A stretch of DNA of 64,000 nucleotides from Protula sp. h YS-2021 (lineage: Eukaryota; Annelida; Polychaeta; Sabellida; Serpulidae): the NCBI GenBank assembly GCA_949752745.1, contig OX457027.1, forward strand, positions 79,849,214 through 79,913,213. Direction: 5' to 3'. Numbering within the stretch: the first letter of the stretch is position 1; each line of letters opens with the position of its first letter. Shown piece by piece: positions 1 through 8,560 of the stretch. The translations under genes and the position numbers were made by a program. The notes beneath the pieces were generated by a model. That model did no database searches, had not been told where the DNA came from, and saw nothing but the letters and a program-made list of their open reading frames with translations.

Positions 1-235
1 TATCCCATAAGTCATCTAAACCTTGTGTTATAATACGCTGTCGTTTGAATTTGTACTTGACGGGTTGTAAGAGTGTAAAGGCGTCTTGATCACGAATCCA
101 TTTTTTAACGTTATTATATGAAGTTGCTTTTCCTGTTTGCTTCAGAAGTTGATATAATTTATAAGGCCCAGCAAAAGCACCAGGATGACTTGGATCAAAA
201 TAAATTTGATTTAAATAATCTTTCCATTTAGCCAT
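1..235 (-). CDS. Polinton integrase, N-terminal 78 codons (runs off window)
   Basis: Retrovirus-like DDE integrase of a Polinton, which inserts the element DNA into the host genome. The visible 78 residues contain the family N-terminal signature HPGAFAGPYKLY (residues 17-28), then VKKW (43-46), QDAF (50-53), PVKYKF (58-63) and the start of the catalytic core, DDLWD (74-78); the first catalytic Asp would come next. The start is the ATG at 233-235. It aligns with the integrase copies at 17007 and 25500 in this window. No frame break is seen, but most of the protein lies outside the window. Confidence 0.85.
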   Translation of the reverse strand, partial: MAKWKDYLNQIYFDPSHPGAFAGPYKLYQLLKQTGKATSYNNVKKWIRDQDAFTLLQPVKYKFKRQRIITQGLDDLWD

Positions 236-424
236 GGTATAAAAACACATTCAGTAACAATAAAACCATTTATTTTACAATAACATTAAAAACATTATAC
301 CTATGCTTAACTACAGCTTAACTATAACTCATGTTTATATGTATAACTCTTTCTATAACAACCATTTTACTTCAAAAGTTCTTTTATTAGACTTTCTATA
401 ACTTATGTTTCTATAACAAGCATA

Positions 425-755
425 TTACTTTAAATGTTCTTTTATTAGGCTGTCTATTTCCCTACTACTCTTCCGTAGCTGCTTCCACTCAGCTGGTGTA
501 AGCAGGATACCTCGTTTGCTAGCATAAGTACGTCCATCTTTTGTGGTAATATAGTCGCTGATATTTACATAGAGTTTTTGCTTGTATCGACACACTTTCA
601 CACCTTTTCCATTCCCAATTGGGATGAGAACTTTTAAGTTTTGTTGTTGTGGTGTAGCACTTTCTTGCGGATTGTTTTAAGTGTTGTAGTATATTGTTTA
701 CACTTTCTTGTCTAGTAGCTGGTTCCTCACTAACTTTTATTTCTCCTGAATTCAT
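425..755 (-). pseudogene. PC4/Sub1-like ssDNA-binding protein, one frameshift
   Basis: The C-terminal half reads as a PC4 (positive coactivator 4) fold: a basic beta-rich stretch with VKVCRYKQKLYVNISDY, then SKRGILLTPAEWKQL and a terminal helix ending at the TAA at 425-427. PC4 proteins bind single-stranded DNA and act in transcription or replication. The N-terminal ~28 codons, starting at the ATG 753-755, are in another frame; the frames meet near 670-690 at a run of A residues (T on the plus strand), consistent with loss of one base. This could be a real disabling change or a homopolymer assembly error. A TATA-like box lies about 58 bp upstream. PC4 is not a core Polinton gene, so it looks like accessory cargo. 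Confidence 0.6.
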
Positions 756-812
756 GTTGACGTTCCCTCCTCAGCGGTTCGTTTTAAAATGATGAGGAGT
801 GACTGTGTTGTA

Positions 813-822
813 CCCTTTTATT
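813..822 (-). promoter_or_regulatory. TATA-like box upstream of the PC4-like gene
   Basis: On the minus strand the sequence reads AATAAAAGGG, about 58 bp upstream of the ATG at 755. It resembles the TATAAAAGG boxes before other Polinton ORFs in this window. Confidence 0.4.
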
Positions 823-870
823 GTATAGAAGTGTCCACTGGCGCATGCGTAACTAAACACATTTCTGCTA

Positions 871-1176
871 CTAAAACCGAATGTCTGGTAGCCAATCATA
901 ATCAGCCTTTTGTAATGCTAGTCCTAACATAAATTGTTCATGTGGTACACCAAGGCTGTTACACTTTTGTGTAAATTCCACCAACACTTGATGAATCGGT
1001 AAGTTGAGCCGTGCTTTTTTCCAGTATGTATTAGAGTATATAAACACAGAATCAAGTTTTTCATTCAAAGAAAAATGAGGTGTTAAAACAAAAGACTTTT
1101 CTCGCTGTAAACTAATGTACATCCAATGAGCATAACGTTTTTTAAATTCAAATTCCATTATGCGATACGATTCCAT
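871..1176 (-). CDS. Small Polinton protein B, ~100 aa, unknown function
   Basis: Intact ORF of 101 codons. It is related to the 106-aa protein at 1939-2259: both begin with an FKxxYAxWM motif, and both end with an A-QK-(D/E)-WLP-(D/E) motif after a CxxLxxP segment. No catalytic motif, signal peptide or membrane segment is visible; the composition suggests a small helical cytoplasmic or nuclear protein. Its 5' end overlaps the 3' end of the cysteine-rich gene by 29 bases, a compact viral-type arrangement that supports the reading frame. MEFEFKK, a few codons further in, is an alternative start. Confidence 0.6.
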   Translation of the reverse strand: MESYRIMEFEFKKRYAHWMYISLQREKSFVLTPHFSLNEKLDSVFIYSNTYWKKARLNLPIHQVLVEFTQKCNSLGVPHEQFMLGLALQKADYDWLPDIRF

Positions 1177-1783
1177 GTGGTTCTACCTTAAGTTCACCAC
1201 ACACCTTACAGAAATTGTCTGGTTCACAGTCTTTACAGTTGTATTTATGACAATGACACTTGTCTCCAAAGAACTCAGATCCACCACAGTACTCACAAAT
1301 GTAAGCAAGTTGGTTGTACGCGTGTTTGTTACAATTTCTCACTTCTCTCAGATCCTCTTTCTTCAGCTCGCTTACTTTCATACGTTGATGAAAAAGCTGT
1401 ATTTTCAATGTTTCATGACATTTTCCTTTCAACGGCTCTGCAACTTTTGGTATAATATCTAAAAATGTATTCCATTCCTCATCATTTAGGTTGATGTAGT
1501 TGTTGTACACTTTACTGTTCACTTCTCGAATCCAGTGAAAACTGACATATCTCTTTTCAGCAAACTTAATGACTGTAATATGTTTATCGTCAGAAAGTTT
1601 GAGTTCATATCCTTCATCTCGCATGTGGTAACTATTGACTCTTATTTTATCCCACATAAGAGTTGAGAGAACAATCCATCTTGACCCACGTAAAAGACGT
1701 GCAAAGCTTCCATATGCTCCTTCTTCTACACAGACTTGTAAGTTATGACTGATTTCAAATGATGTGTTCATGGTTGCGTGCAT
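1148..1783 (-). CDS. Polinton cysteine-rich protein, 211 aa
   Basis: Intact ORF with a clear homologue in the second Polinton (26298-26957) and a 3' fragment of another at 15899-16093. The C-terminal third holds a dense Cys/His cluster: CEYCGG, then CHCHKYNCKDCEPDNFCKVCG, expected to bind zinc. The N-terminal two thirds share the patterns RYVSF, YYINxNDxEW and RMKVSxL with the homologue. Function is unknown; a zinc-binding DNA, RNA or protein contact module is plausible but is inference. A second Met four codons later (MNTS) is an alternative start. A TATAAAAGG-like box lies 34-44 bp upstream. Confidence 0.7.
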   Translation of the reverse strand: MHATMNTSFEISHNLQVCVEEGAYGSFARLLRGSRWIVLSTLMWDKIRVNSYHMRDEGYELKLSDDKHITVIKFAEKRYVSFHWIREVNSKVYNNYINLNDEEWNTFLDIIPKVAEPLKGKCHETLKIQLFHQRMKVSELKKEDLREVRNCNKHAYNQLAYICEYCGGSEFFGDKCHCHKYNCKDCEPDNFCKVCGELKVEPHGIVSHNGI

Positions 1784-1816
1784 GGTTGTGACTGTTGAGT
1801 AATACTAGAGTTCATT

Positions 1817-1827
1817 CCTTTTATATG
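1817..1827 (-). promoter_or_regulatory. TATA box upstream of the cysteine-rich gene
   Basis: Minus-strand CATATAAAAGG, about 34-44 bp upstream of the ATG at 1783. It matches the boxes at 2296 and 26959. Confidence 0.55.
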
Positions 1828-1856
1828 TCATATGCCATATGACGTCATAAAAGCGT

Positions 1857-1952
1857 TAACCAATTATATTATGAGTTGCTTGAAGACGTTATTGAATTTT
1901 TTAACCAATCAGAGTTGCTTGAAGACGTTACAGAATTTTTAACCAATCATAT
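1857..1952. repeat. Direct repeat of ~42 bp, two copies plus a partial
   Basis: The unit GAGTTGCTTGAAGACGTTA followed by a GAATTTTTAACCAATCA block occurs twice, with a further AACCAATTATATT at the left. It lies between two Polinton genes, just beyond the TATA box of the cysteine-rich gene, and includes repeated ACCAAT sequences. Confidence 0.75.
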
Positions 1953-2259
1953 TTGATTCCTCACCCCAATAGGCTATGAACCACTTTCTAACGAGTTCTT
2001 TTACTTCAGGAAGCCATTCATGTTCTGTTTTTTGCATAGCTTCCTGTATATTAAACCGTTGGTAAGGAAGATTCAATTCTTCACATTCATCCTTAAATCC
2101 ATTGAAAAGAATATATGAAGAAACTATTACATGTGCACTTAACCATTTTTTGTTAATGTCTTCCCACCATAGTGCTGGATTTTCTACTCGAATGCGTGAA
2201 AACATCCATGTAGCGTACCAATCCTTAAATATTTTTTCCATAGCTCTGTCTTCTTCCAT
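1939..2259 (-). CDS. Small Polinton protein A, 106 aa, unknown function
   Basis: Intact ORF and the first gene inside the right terminus of Polinton 1. It is related to the protein at 871-1176 through FKDWYATWM near the N-terminus and AMQKTEHEWLPEV near the C-terminus. Trp-rich and mildly acidic, with no recognised domain. MEKIF, six codons in, is an alternative start that would align better with the paralogue. A strong TATA-like box (2296-2306) lies about 40 bp upstream. The two copies in one element suggest a tandem duplication of an accessory gene. Confidence 0.6.
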   Translation of the reverse strand: MEEDRAMEKIFKDWYATWMFSRIRVENPALWWEDINKKWLSAHVIVSSYILFNGFKDECEELNLPYQRFNIQEAMQKTEHEWLPEVKELVRKWFIAYWGEESNMIG

Positions 2260-2295
2260 GCTTTTTTTTACTCTTCATGAATGTATTATGTTACC

Positions 2296-2306
2296 CCTTT
2301 TATATG
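2296..2306 (-). promoter_or_regulatory. TATA box upstream of small protein A
   Basis: Minus-strand ATATAAAAGGG at about 37-47 bp upstream of the ATG at 2259. Confidence 0.55.
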
Positions 2307-2326
2307 CCGTGACGAAATGATGTGAT

Positions 2327-2350
2327 GACGAAATGATGCGTCATTTCGTC
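2327..2350. repeat. Short inverted repeat (10-bp arms, 4-nt loop)
   Basis: GACGAAATGA and TCATTTCGTC flank TGCG. An additional GACGAAATGA copy at 2311-2320 makes it part of a subterminal repeat cluster of Polinton 1. Confidence 0.8.
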
Positions 2351-2394
2351 TCTCACTGCTTTAACGAAATAATTTACATTCACTTCCGGAAACT

Positions 2395-2574
2395 GTGCTC
2401 ATACCTGCGCGGGTTTGAAAACAGGTGTGCTCAAACCCGTACGGGTTTCAACACACCTGTGCTCAAACCCGTACGGGTTTCAAATCACCTGAAAATACGG
2501 GTTTGAGCACGCGGGTGCTCAAACCCGTACGGGTTTGAGCACCCGCGTGCTCAAACCCGTATTTTCCCACTACT
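2395..2574. repeat. Polinton 1 terminal region with nested palindromes
   Basis: Three copies of the palindrome AAACCCGTACGGGTTT occur here. The last is the centre of a 76-bp perfect palindrome at 2491-2566 (axis between 2528 and 2529). The terminus proper is the 8 bp from 2567 to 2574. Such structures can form hairpins or cruciforms and may serve as replication or protein-priming ends; that role is inference. Confidence 0.85.
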
Positions 2575-2580
2575 TACAAT
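2575..2580. repeat. Target-site sequence TACAAT flanking Polinton 1
   Basis: TACAAT directly follows the terminus. The same hexamer lies in uninterrupted homologous flank at 8689-8694, so it is the expected 6-bp duplicated target. The partner copy would be outside the window. Confidence 0.7.
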
Positions 2581-3458
2581 GCCGAATCGGGCACACTAAA
2601 TCGGTTTTTATGAAGTTGTGGAAATATTGATATTTTTATTCAATACATTGTGTCACGTGTGAATGAGCCCACCTGCAAGCAAAATATCATATTTTTCGGC
2701 CCTCGCGGAGTCGAGACATTGTGTGATAAAGAGCCACATATGCTTTTTAAATAGATGAAGGCCGACTGCTACAGACCTCAAAATATCAAAACAACTACAA
2801 AATTTACCCAAAGCGAATGAAGACTTTTAATCCCAACTGACGTGACTGGAATGGTCAAATCCAATATTCTTATGGACAAAATATATGGTGAATATCTGAG
2901 ACTGTTTTTCCTGGGCGTTTGGTCAAAATATTTTATAATATGATAAAAGAACAATTTTAATGTCGACATCAAGTTTTCTTTGACACATCTTGACTATTCG
3001 GTGGGAGAATTTTATATTTCTATTAGAATACGATGGATGCAGCGACGTATAATAAATAAAGTGTCAATAAATGTCAATAAATAATTCGAATGTATAAATG
3101 AAATACTCAATCTGATGTGTACAGCTTTATTGTAAAATTCATAACATAAACAAACATGCTTTGTTCTCAGAACACCCATTAAACCATTAATTTATATCGC
3201 ATTTTATTTGTAATACTTCATTTTGCTTCTTTTGTTTTGAGAGTTACGTAATTGTTCAGATGCATGAAGGGCTGGAATTTAATGTTAAATACATAAATGT
3301 GACACATAATTGTTTATAAACGCCAAATCCATATGGGTTCACTTGATACAGTAATATGATATCGGCGTGCAGCAAAGAAAAAGAGACCCACATATCATAT
3401 ATATTCCATTTACGAAACAATAGAAGTAGGGTAAAAAGGCCGGAATCACTGCACTTTG

Positions 3459-3777
3459 TGACGTCATACTGTCTGGACTGGAAGTGACGTCATAGGCGTA
3501 ACCAAGGCGTAACCATGGTGATAATGACGTCATCAGTCACGTGACCAATGAAAAGCCAATGAGATCAATGAAGACAATGAAGCCCCGCCCACTTTCTGTC
3601 TATCATACTGTCTGGACCGGAAGTGTTGTCTGGACGGGAAGTGTTGTCTGGACCGGAAGTGTTGTCTGGACTGGAAGTGTTGTCTGGACTGAAAGTGTTG
3701 TCTGGAGCGGAAGTCATGATAAGCGTTAGGATAAGCGCGGCCATCCATGACGTGATAATGACGTCATGATGACGTCA
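3459..3777. promoter_or_regulatory. Cluster of CRE-type TGACGTCA palindromes and other promoter-like motifs in the left arm
   Basis: Perfect TGACGTCA sites occur at 3459, 3485, 3525, 3759 and 3770, and three more lie in the right arm of the element. GTCACGTGAC (E-box palindrome) is at 3536-3545, CCAAT at 3545 and 3556, and a CCCCGCCC GC-box near 3583. These are motif matches only; whether any protein binds is not known. Confidence 0.45.
3601..3720. repeat. 18-bp tandem array containing CCGGAAGT-like motifs
   Basis: About six units of TGTCTGGACCGGAAGTGT with single-base variants, mirrored in inverse orientation at 4086-4205. The core CCGGAAGT resembles an ETS-factor site. Confidence 0.85.
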
Positions 3778-4085
3778 TACTGTCTGGAGCGAAAGTCTGG
3801 AGCGAAAGTCTGGAGCGAAAGTTGCTTGATAGTTTTGGCCGAGTCAATCATCATGAAGCCAACGAACTCCACCTGTCAATCAGTGTAACCATGGCAACAG
3901 ACCCTAAAAAGCCAGGACACCCCCCCCCCCTCGAAATTGTAATTTATGCATATTTATCCGTTTCAGACGATTCTGAACATTTTTCATTTTTTGGGTCGAC
4001 CGACCCCCCCCCCCCCTCGAAATTGTGATTTTTGCATATTTATCCGTTTCAGACGATTCTGAACATTTTTCATTTTTTTTGGGTC

Positions 4086-4205
4086 CAGACAACACTTTCA
4101 GTCCAGACAACACTTCCGGTCCAGACAACACTTCCGGTCCAGACAACACTTCCCGTCCAGACAACACTTCCCGTCCAGACAACACTTCCGGTCCAGACAG
4201 TATGA
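4086..4205. repeat. Inverted counterpart of the 18-bp array
   Basis: Units of CCAGACAACACTTCCGGT, the reverse complement of the array at 3601-3720, in the right arm of the 959-bp element. Confidence 0.85.
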
Positions 4206-4655
4206 TAGACAGAAAGTGGGCGGGGCTTCATTGTCTTCATTGATATCATTGGCTTTTCATTGGTCACGTGACTGATGACGTCATTATCACCATGGTTACG
4301 CCTTGGTTACGCCTATGACGTCACTTCCGGTCCAGACAGTATGACGTCACAAAGTGCAGTGATTCCGGCCTTTTTACCCTACTAATAGAGGTTTCACTAT
4401 GGTCACTATGATGGAAAGCATTATCTGTTTTTACAATAACTTACATTGTTCTTGCCTCATAAACACGTGATGTTTCTGTGCATTCAGATAGTTTAAGCAG
4501 TAACAGTTCTAGATCTATGCCACATCTTGGGCTTAAATGAAAAGATTCTTGCATGTATCCTTGAATATTATAGCGATACTTTCGAAAAAATTCTAAACTA
4601 ATGGAACGAACATTTCCAATATAAAAGACAACTCCTTGACTTGTTTAAGTGTGAA

Positions 4656-4845
4656 GTTTTATATCAAAAGCTTCCCTACGAAAAATATGAGTATCAGACA
4701 GTTTCCTTTATCCTTTATACTGCAGTGATTAACTAGTAATTAGTCGCTTATTGGATATCAAAAGCTTCCCTACAAAAAATATGAGTATCAGACAGTTTCC
4801 TTTATACTGCAGTGATTAACTAGTAATTAGTCGCTTATTGGATAT
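4656..4845. repeat. ~95-bp tandem duplication in the TLR1 flank
   Basis: The block ATATCAAAAGCTTCCCTAC ... GTCGCTTATTGG appears twice here, but once in the TLR2 flank (9803-9894). It is therefore a local duplication private to the TLR1 copy. Confidence 0.8.
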
Positions 4846-5048
4846 ACTATAACGACTAAACACATAAAACACATATACTCTGATATTGAACAATGATAGA
4901 ATTGCTTGTGATTATGTCGGTCTATGGTTTTAAATCAAATTCCTACATTGCAGTTCCATATCCCAGTCTAAGACGGTTAGGACTACGAGGACTACATTTT
5001 GCAGAGATACACTCTACTGTGTCATATACATAGATATTTTGGCAGAAC

Positions 5049-7158
5049 GCAATTCTAGATTCCTGGCAAAACTTCTCTCGAAGAAGTGGCTATTACTTTC
5101 AATGGCGGCCTGGCTGAGGACAACAATACTTGTTTGACTCCGTGTAATAAAATTAGAGATAAGTTCTACATATACACCACTGCCTGGAAAATCTCTACTT
5201 GGAATGCAGCGCCGAAAACCATAACTGTCTTCCAGAACTTTACTTAAGACACATTCTACCCAGTGACGATCTTCATTACAATAACACAAATAAACATCAA
5301 AATCGAATGAATTTGTTGACATTGTTTTACCACGTTTCATTTTGTAGAACCAGGTTTTCAATTTATAACGATTTTTATGCAATTTTAACAGCACAATGAT
5401 AATCATAAAACGACAAAACAAACAACGGTAGTTGAAATGACAGCTTCTACAAGTTCTTCAGTCCAGCTGCACTTATCCTTTAAAACATCCATGTCTTTAT
5501 TCATCACCAGTTCAGTCCCTTCGCGGGTCTCACATTTATATGTATTTAGATTTATGAAATATACATGGGTTTTTGCAGCCAAGTTACTGTAGCTATTGAA
5601 TCTTGGTGGCACATACATACGAGTGAATTTCCAGAAATATCTACGGATACAGTGTGTTTCCTTTGAAGGCCGTCCAAAGATTTTCTGTTCTGGTGAGAAA
5701 GGCGATTCAAGTGATTGTTAGACAAATTAAGATAGTGTAGTTTTTTGCATCTATTTAAAAAATTTGGAGGTAAGAAATTAATGCTACAAAAGGAAATATC
5801 AAGTATTTCTAAATTTGGTACAACTTTGCATATTTGGAGGTCTTTTGTTAATTGCAAATAATTGTTTTTAAGATGCAGTTCTTTAAGATTAGGAAACATG
5901 AAAAACGCATTCATTTCTATATCTCTATGTTTGTTTGAGTTGATGTTTGTCATTTTCAATACTGACAGTTTATCTAACCCATTAACCATTGGTCTAAAGA
6001 AATCAAAGTATGCTACTATAGGATCATCATATGACAAATCTATTGCCTCAACTGAATTATTTGCGAGGTGCCATTGGAACTCTGAATAATCCAAAGCAAT
6101 TTTGATCAAACACGTTTTCGATAGGAGGTATATACTGACATGGAATGTCCATTACTGTAGCACAATGAATAAAGTCACAGAACAATGTGTGATTATTCCA
6201 AAATGCATTAAAGGCAATAGGGCAAGTTGAAATATCTCCACTATACAAATCTGGCTGGCTTCTCTTGATCCTTGAGCTCTTATCATAGAAAACGTTATTT
6301 GGTGTCTGCTTCTCTTTTTGATTGTTAACGCTGTTAATATTAGCTTTAGTATAAAGTTTCCCCATCTCTGTTTGCCCTTGCCTTTCAATGCTTAAAACTT
6401 GAATTTCTGGATGAAATAAACCAACCTCTTTAAGTAAAGCTTTTATACCTTGTTCCGACAGCATGTTGTATGACACGTCCAAAATCACAAGCTTGCGAAA
6501 TGCATTAATGAGCCCACCTGTTATAAAGCTCAAACTGTTTTGAGATATGTCCAAATACTTAAGCGTTTCTGTAAAAAATAAGGAAAACACTTTAGGTATG
6601 TCCAAGCTGAACTGTGTCTCTAGAGTTGCGTAAAATGATTGTACATTTTGCAGTGAAATAGCTTTTAGCCGATTTTGTCTCAAAATAAAAAACAGTTTAT
6701 TTAAGTTTACAATAAATTTGGAGTTTGAATGTTGTGTATTTCTAAAGTCTATCACACGTAATTGTGAGTGGCATCTCAAAAATTCGAAGAAGTCGTTGGT
6801 CAGATACAGACGCAAATACATGTGCAAATCTGTGCATGGTATCCTTGCCTTGCCTTTAATGTCTTCGTACATAATTTCATACCTCTGCCTGCTGCCAAAT
6901 ATCCACAACCGGTTCAGATCTTGAAAATTTTGCAATGGTGTAAGGTAAAGCTTCTCTCGTTCAAGTGCATTTTTCGATTTTGTGACATTTTGTGACATCT
7001 AGGGTCACTATACTTGTAGAAAAATATAAAAACATGCATATAGTTCTAGTATGAAACATATAAACTCTGTACCAATAAAATATGAAATAATTGGTGTAAT
7101 TATCAGCTACCATCCTTTGGATCATTGTTGTAGTGGCAGTGGGCCTTAACTTCCACAA
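5049..7158 (-). pseudogene. Toll-like receptor copy 1 (TLR1), multiply broken
   Basis: LRR ectodomain, LRRCT cysteine cluster, transmembrane segment and the first part of a TIR domain, closely matching TLR2. Lesions seen by comparison with TLR2: a short sequence change causing a frameshift near 6985-7010; loss of roughly 80 bp near 6069; one base lost near 5572 in a T run; two bases lost near 5407; and a ~476-bp deletion at 5049-5052 that removes the TIR box 3 region, the stop codon and the start of the 3' flank. TIR box 1 (FDVYLCYC) and box 2 (RDFPGSG) are still present. A receptor made from this copy could not signal normally. Confidence 0.85.
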
Positions 7159-7207
7159 ACGACACAGAAAACAAACGTTGAAAAGGTATGAGAGGTTTGC
7201 TATCCAC

Positions 7208-8099
7208 CATGTACTATTTATATTTAATACCGTAATGTTTTTTTCAAGTTTGACTACGTTTGCATACAGTGAGTAAATCTAGTCAAGAAAGTCTAGTCAG
7301 GAAGTTTGATTTGTTTTATATGTGTCATTCCCAGAGATGGGAAGATAGAAAGAGTGGGCGAGAAAGAGGAAGGCAGGGCGTGACAGCCGGGAGGGCAAGG
7401 GGTTAGGAGGATGAAAGAAAGCATTTACATATTTTGTCGCATTGTAAACAACTTTCATGTCATAGCTGAACTCCATTTACTCCTTTTTAACGTGTAATAA
7501 ACTGTACATCAATACATACCGCTATAATTCCAAGCAATTATCAAATTTTTCAATATGATAACAGAAGCAAACAGAACTTAAAATTAAAAAAGGATGAAAA
7601 AAGTGACCAACTTTCGGGAGGAGTTTCAGTGTCTAATACGTGGGTTACAGTGTGTATCCAGATAGAACAAGGAGAAACAGAAAGAAAAGAAGGACAGGTA
7701 AAAAAAAACAAACGAAGAAGGAAGGCGAAAAACATTAGAAGTGGCAGTCATCTGCTACCCCTTTCCCCCTTCCCAATCAAATTAGAAACATTTTGTAAAA
7801 GTGTTAAGGTACAGTAGCATTTTCTTTTTTTAGGCGAAAAAAGGATAATACCTTTACAGTATCTTTCTAATCTTTGTATGGATAGTATGGTGGACGGACC
7901 GAACACCCTTCGGACAGAACACCCTCCGGATTGAACCCCTTTCTTTTTCACCGCCACAGACAGAAGTCCATGCTATTTTTTACAGCAGACAGACAGAACC
8001 CCCTTAGTTTATTATTTATTTTTGCGTGTTTTTCTTTACATCATCAGTCTTCTAGACAACTAGAACTAGCCTAGCCTAATATTTCTGAATTGCGGTCGT
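7208..8099. other. Intergenic sequence, no gene seen
   Basis: Upstream of TLR1, where homology with the TLR2 5' side ends near 7207. Contains purine-rich stretches and short GAACACCCT-type repeats near 7895-7935. No supported coding region. Confidence 0.6.
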
Positions 8100-8335
8100 T
8101 CACGTGCAGACACGTTTTGCTGGTAGCTGTTCAATTGCGGCTTTGGCGATCTGCATACAAACAGCCGCTGCCTCTTTCTGAATACACTCTAACAAATACC
8201 GAAACGAGGGATTGTCGTGGCCAAAAATGGCTCGAAAACCGTTATTCCGTCCTCCTACTAAGTTGTTGGTGTGGCGGCCGTCTTGCATAGAAGTGTCATG
8301 CTGGTTCCATGTGCGGATGATAGTGAGGTCTGTAA
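8100..8335 (-). pseudogene. Fragment of a MULE/FLYWCH-type transposase-related protein
   Basis: The minus-strand frame contains WNQHDTSMQDGRHTNNLV, then RNNGFRAIFGHDNPSF and LLECIQKE. This matches the pattern WN-(x)n-RTNN-x(3)-GWN-x(2)-F-x(3)-G-x-HP-S found near the C-terminus of a widespread animal transposon-derived protein family. Only about 75 codons are recognisable, with no ends, so this is a relic. The assignment is by motif memory. Confidence 0.5.
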
Positions 8336-8560
8336 AAGTGGCGCCTTGGCATTTTAAGGCCCCTCTTAAGGAACACTCCTATCTGACTGTGGTCTTAGAC
8401 TTGTTCTTTTTTGCTGTATGTGTATCAATTGTAGTAACATTTAGTCCAAGGGCACTTTAGTCCGGGGTGCACTTTCGTCCTAGCCTGCAAAAACAAGGGC
8501 GCTTTGACCGGGTGCGCTTTGGTTCGGGGGCGCTTTTGACCTACATTCTTTCCATACATA
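8336..8560. other. Short intergenic stretch with GC-rich gcgctt(t) repeats
   Basis: Imperfect repeats of GGGCGCTTTGACC-like sequence lie around 8450-8545. No coding support. Confidence 0.4.

Larger units (their letters stand above)
1..2574 (-). mobile_element. Right-hand end of a Polinton/Maverick element (Polinton 1)
   Basis: All recognised ORFs run on the minus strand towards the left window edge: two related ~100-aa proteins, a cysteine-rich protein, a PC4-like protein and the N-terminus of a Polinton-type integrase. The right limit at 2574 is supported by comparison with the paralogous TLR2 flank. There the sequence around TACAAT (8689-8694) is continuous, whereas here homology starts at TACAAT 2575-2580, directly after the terminal bases CCCACTACT. 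Read inwards the element therefore begins AGTAGTGGG. A 6-bp target site and AG termini are known features of Polintons. The other terminus lies outside the window. Confidence 0.8.
3425..4383. mobile_element. 959-bp inverted-repeat element (MITE-like) with 6-bp target duplication
   Basis: Flanked by AATAGA at 3419-3424 and 4384-4389; the TLR2 flank holds a single copy with no insertion (near 9521-9526). The ends are AGTAGGGTAAAAAGG and its inverse, and the inverted repeats extend about 300 bp inwards. Each arm contains an 18-bp tandem array. No coding gene is present; long open frames through it simply translate the tandem arrays. The AGTAG terminus and 6-bp target duplication match Polinton ends, so it may be a non-autonomous Polinton derivative (inference). 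Confidence 0.85.
2581..5048. other. 3' flank of TLR1, paralogous to 8695-10104
   Basis: Non-coding segment closely matching the downstream flank of TLR2, apart from the 959-bp insertion at 3425-4383, a short local duplication at 4656-4845 and small indels. A more diverged version lies at 32760-34200. It probably holds 3' UTR and intergenic sequence of the duplicated TLR unit. No gene is visible in it. Confidence 0.8.

Noticed and set aside
3533..4267. Long open frames on both strands through the 959-bp element (repeats of SRQHF, TGSVVW and PDNTS)
   Set aside because: They translate the 18-bp tandem arrays in several frames; no start context or domain supports a gene.
5014..5048. Extension of the TLR1 TIR frame to a stop at 5014
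   Set aside because: After 5052 the frame reads 3'-flank sequence brought in by the deletion, not TIR sequence.
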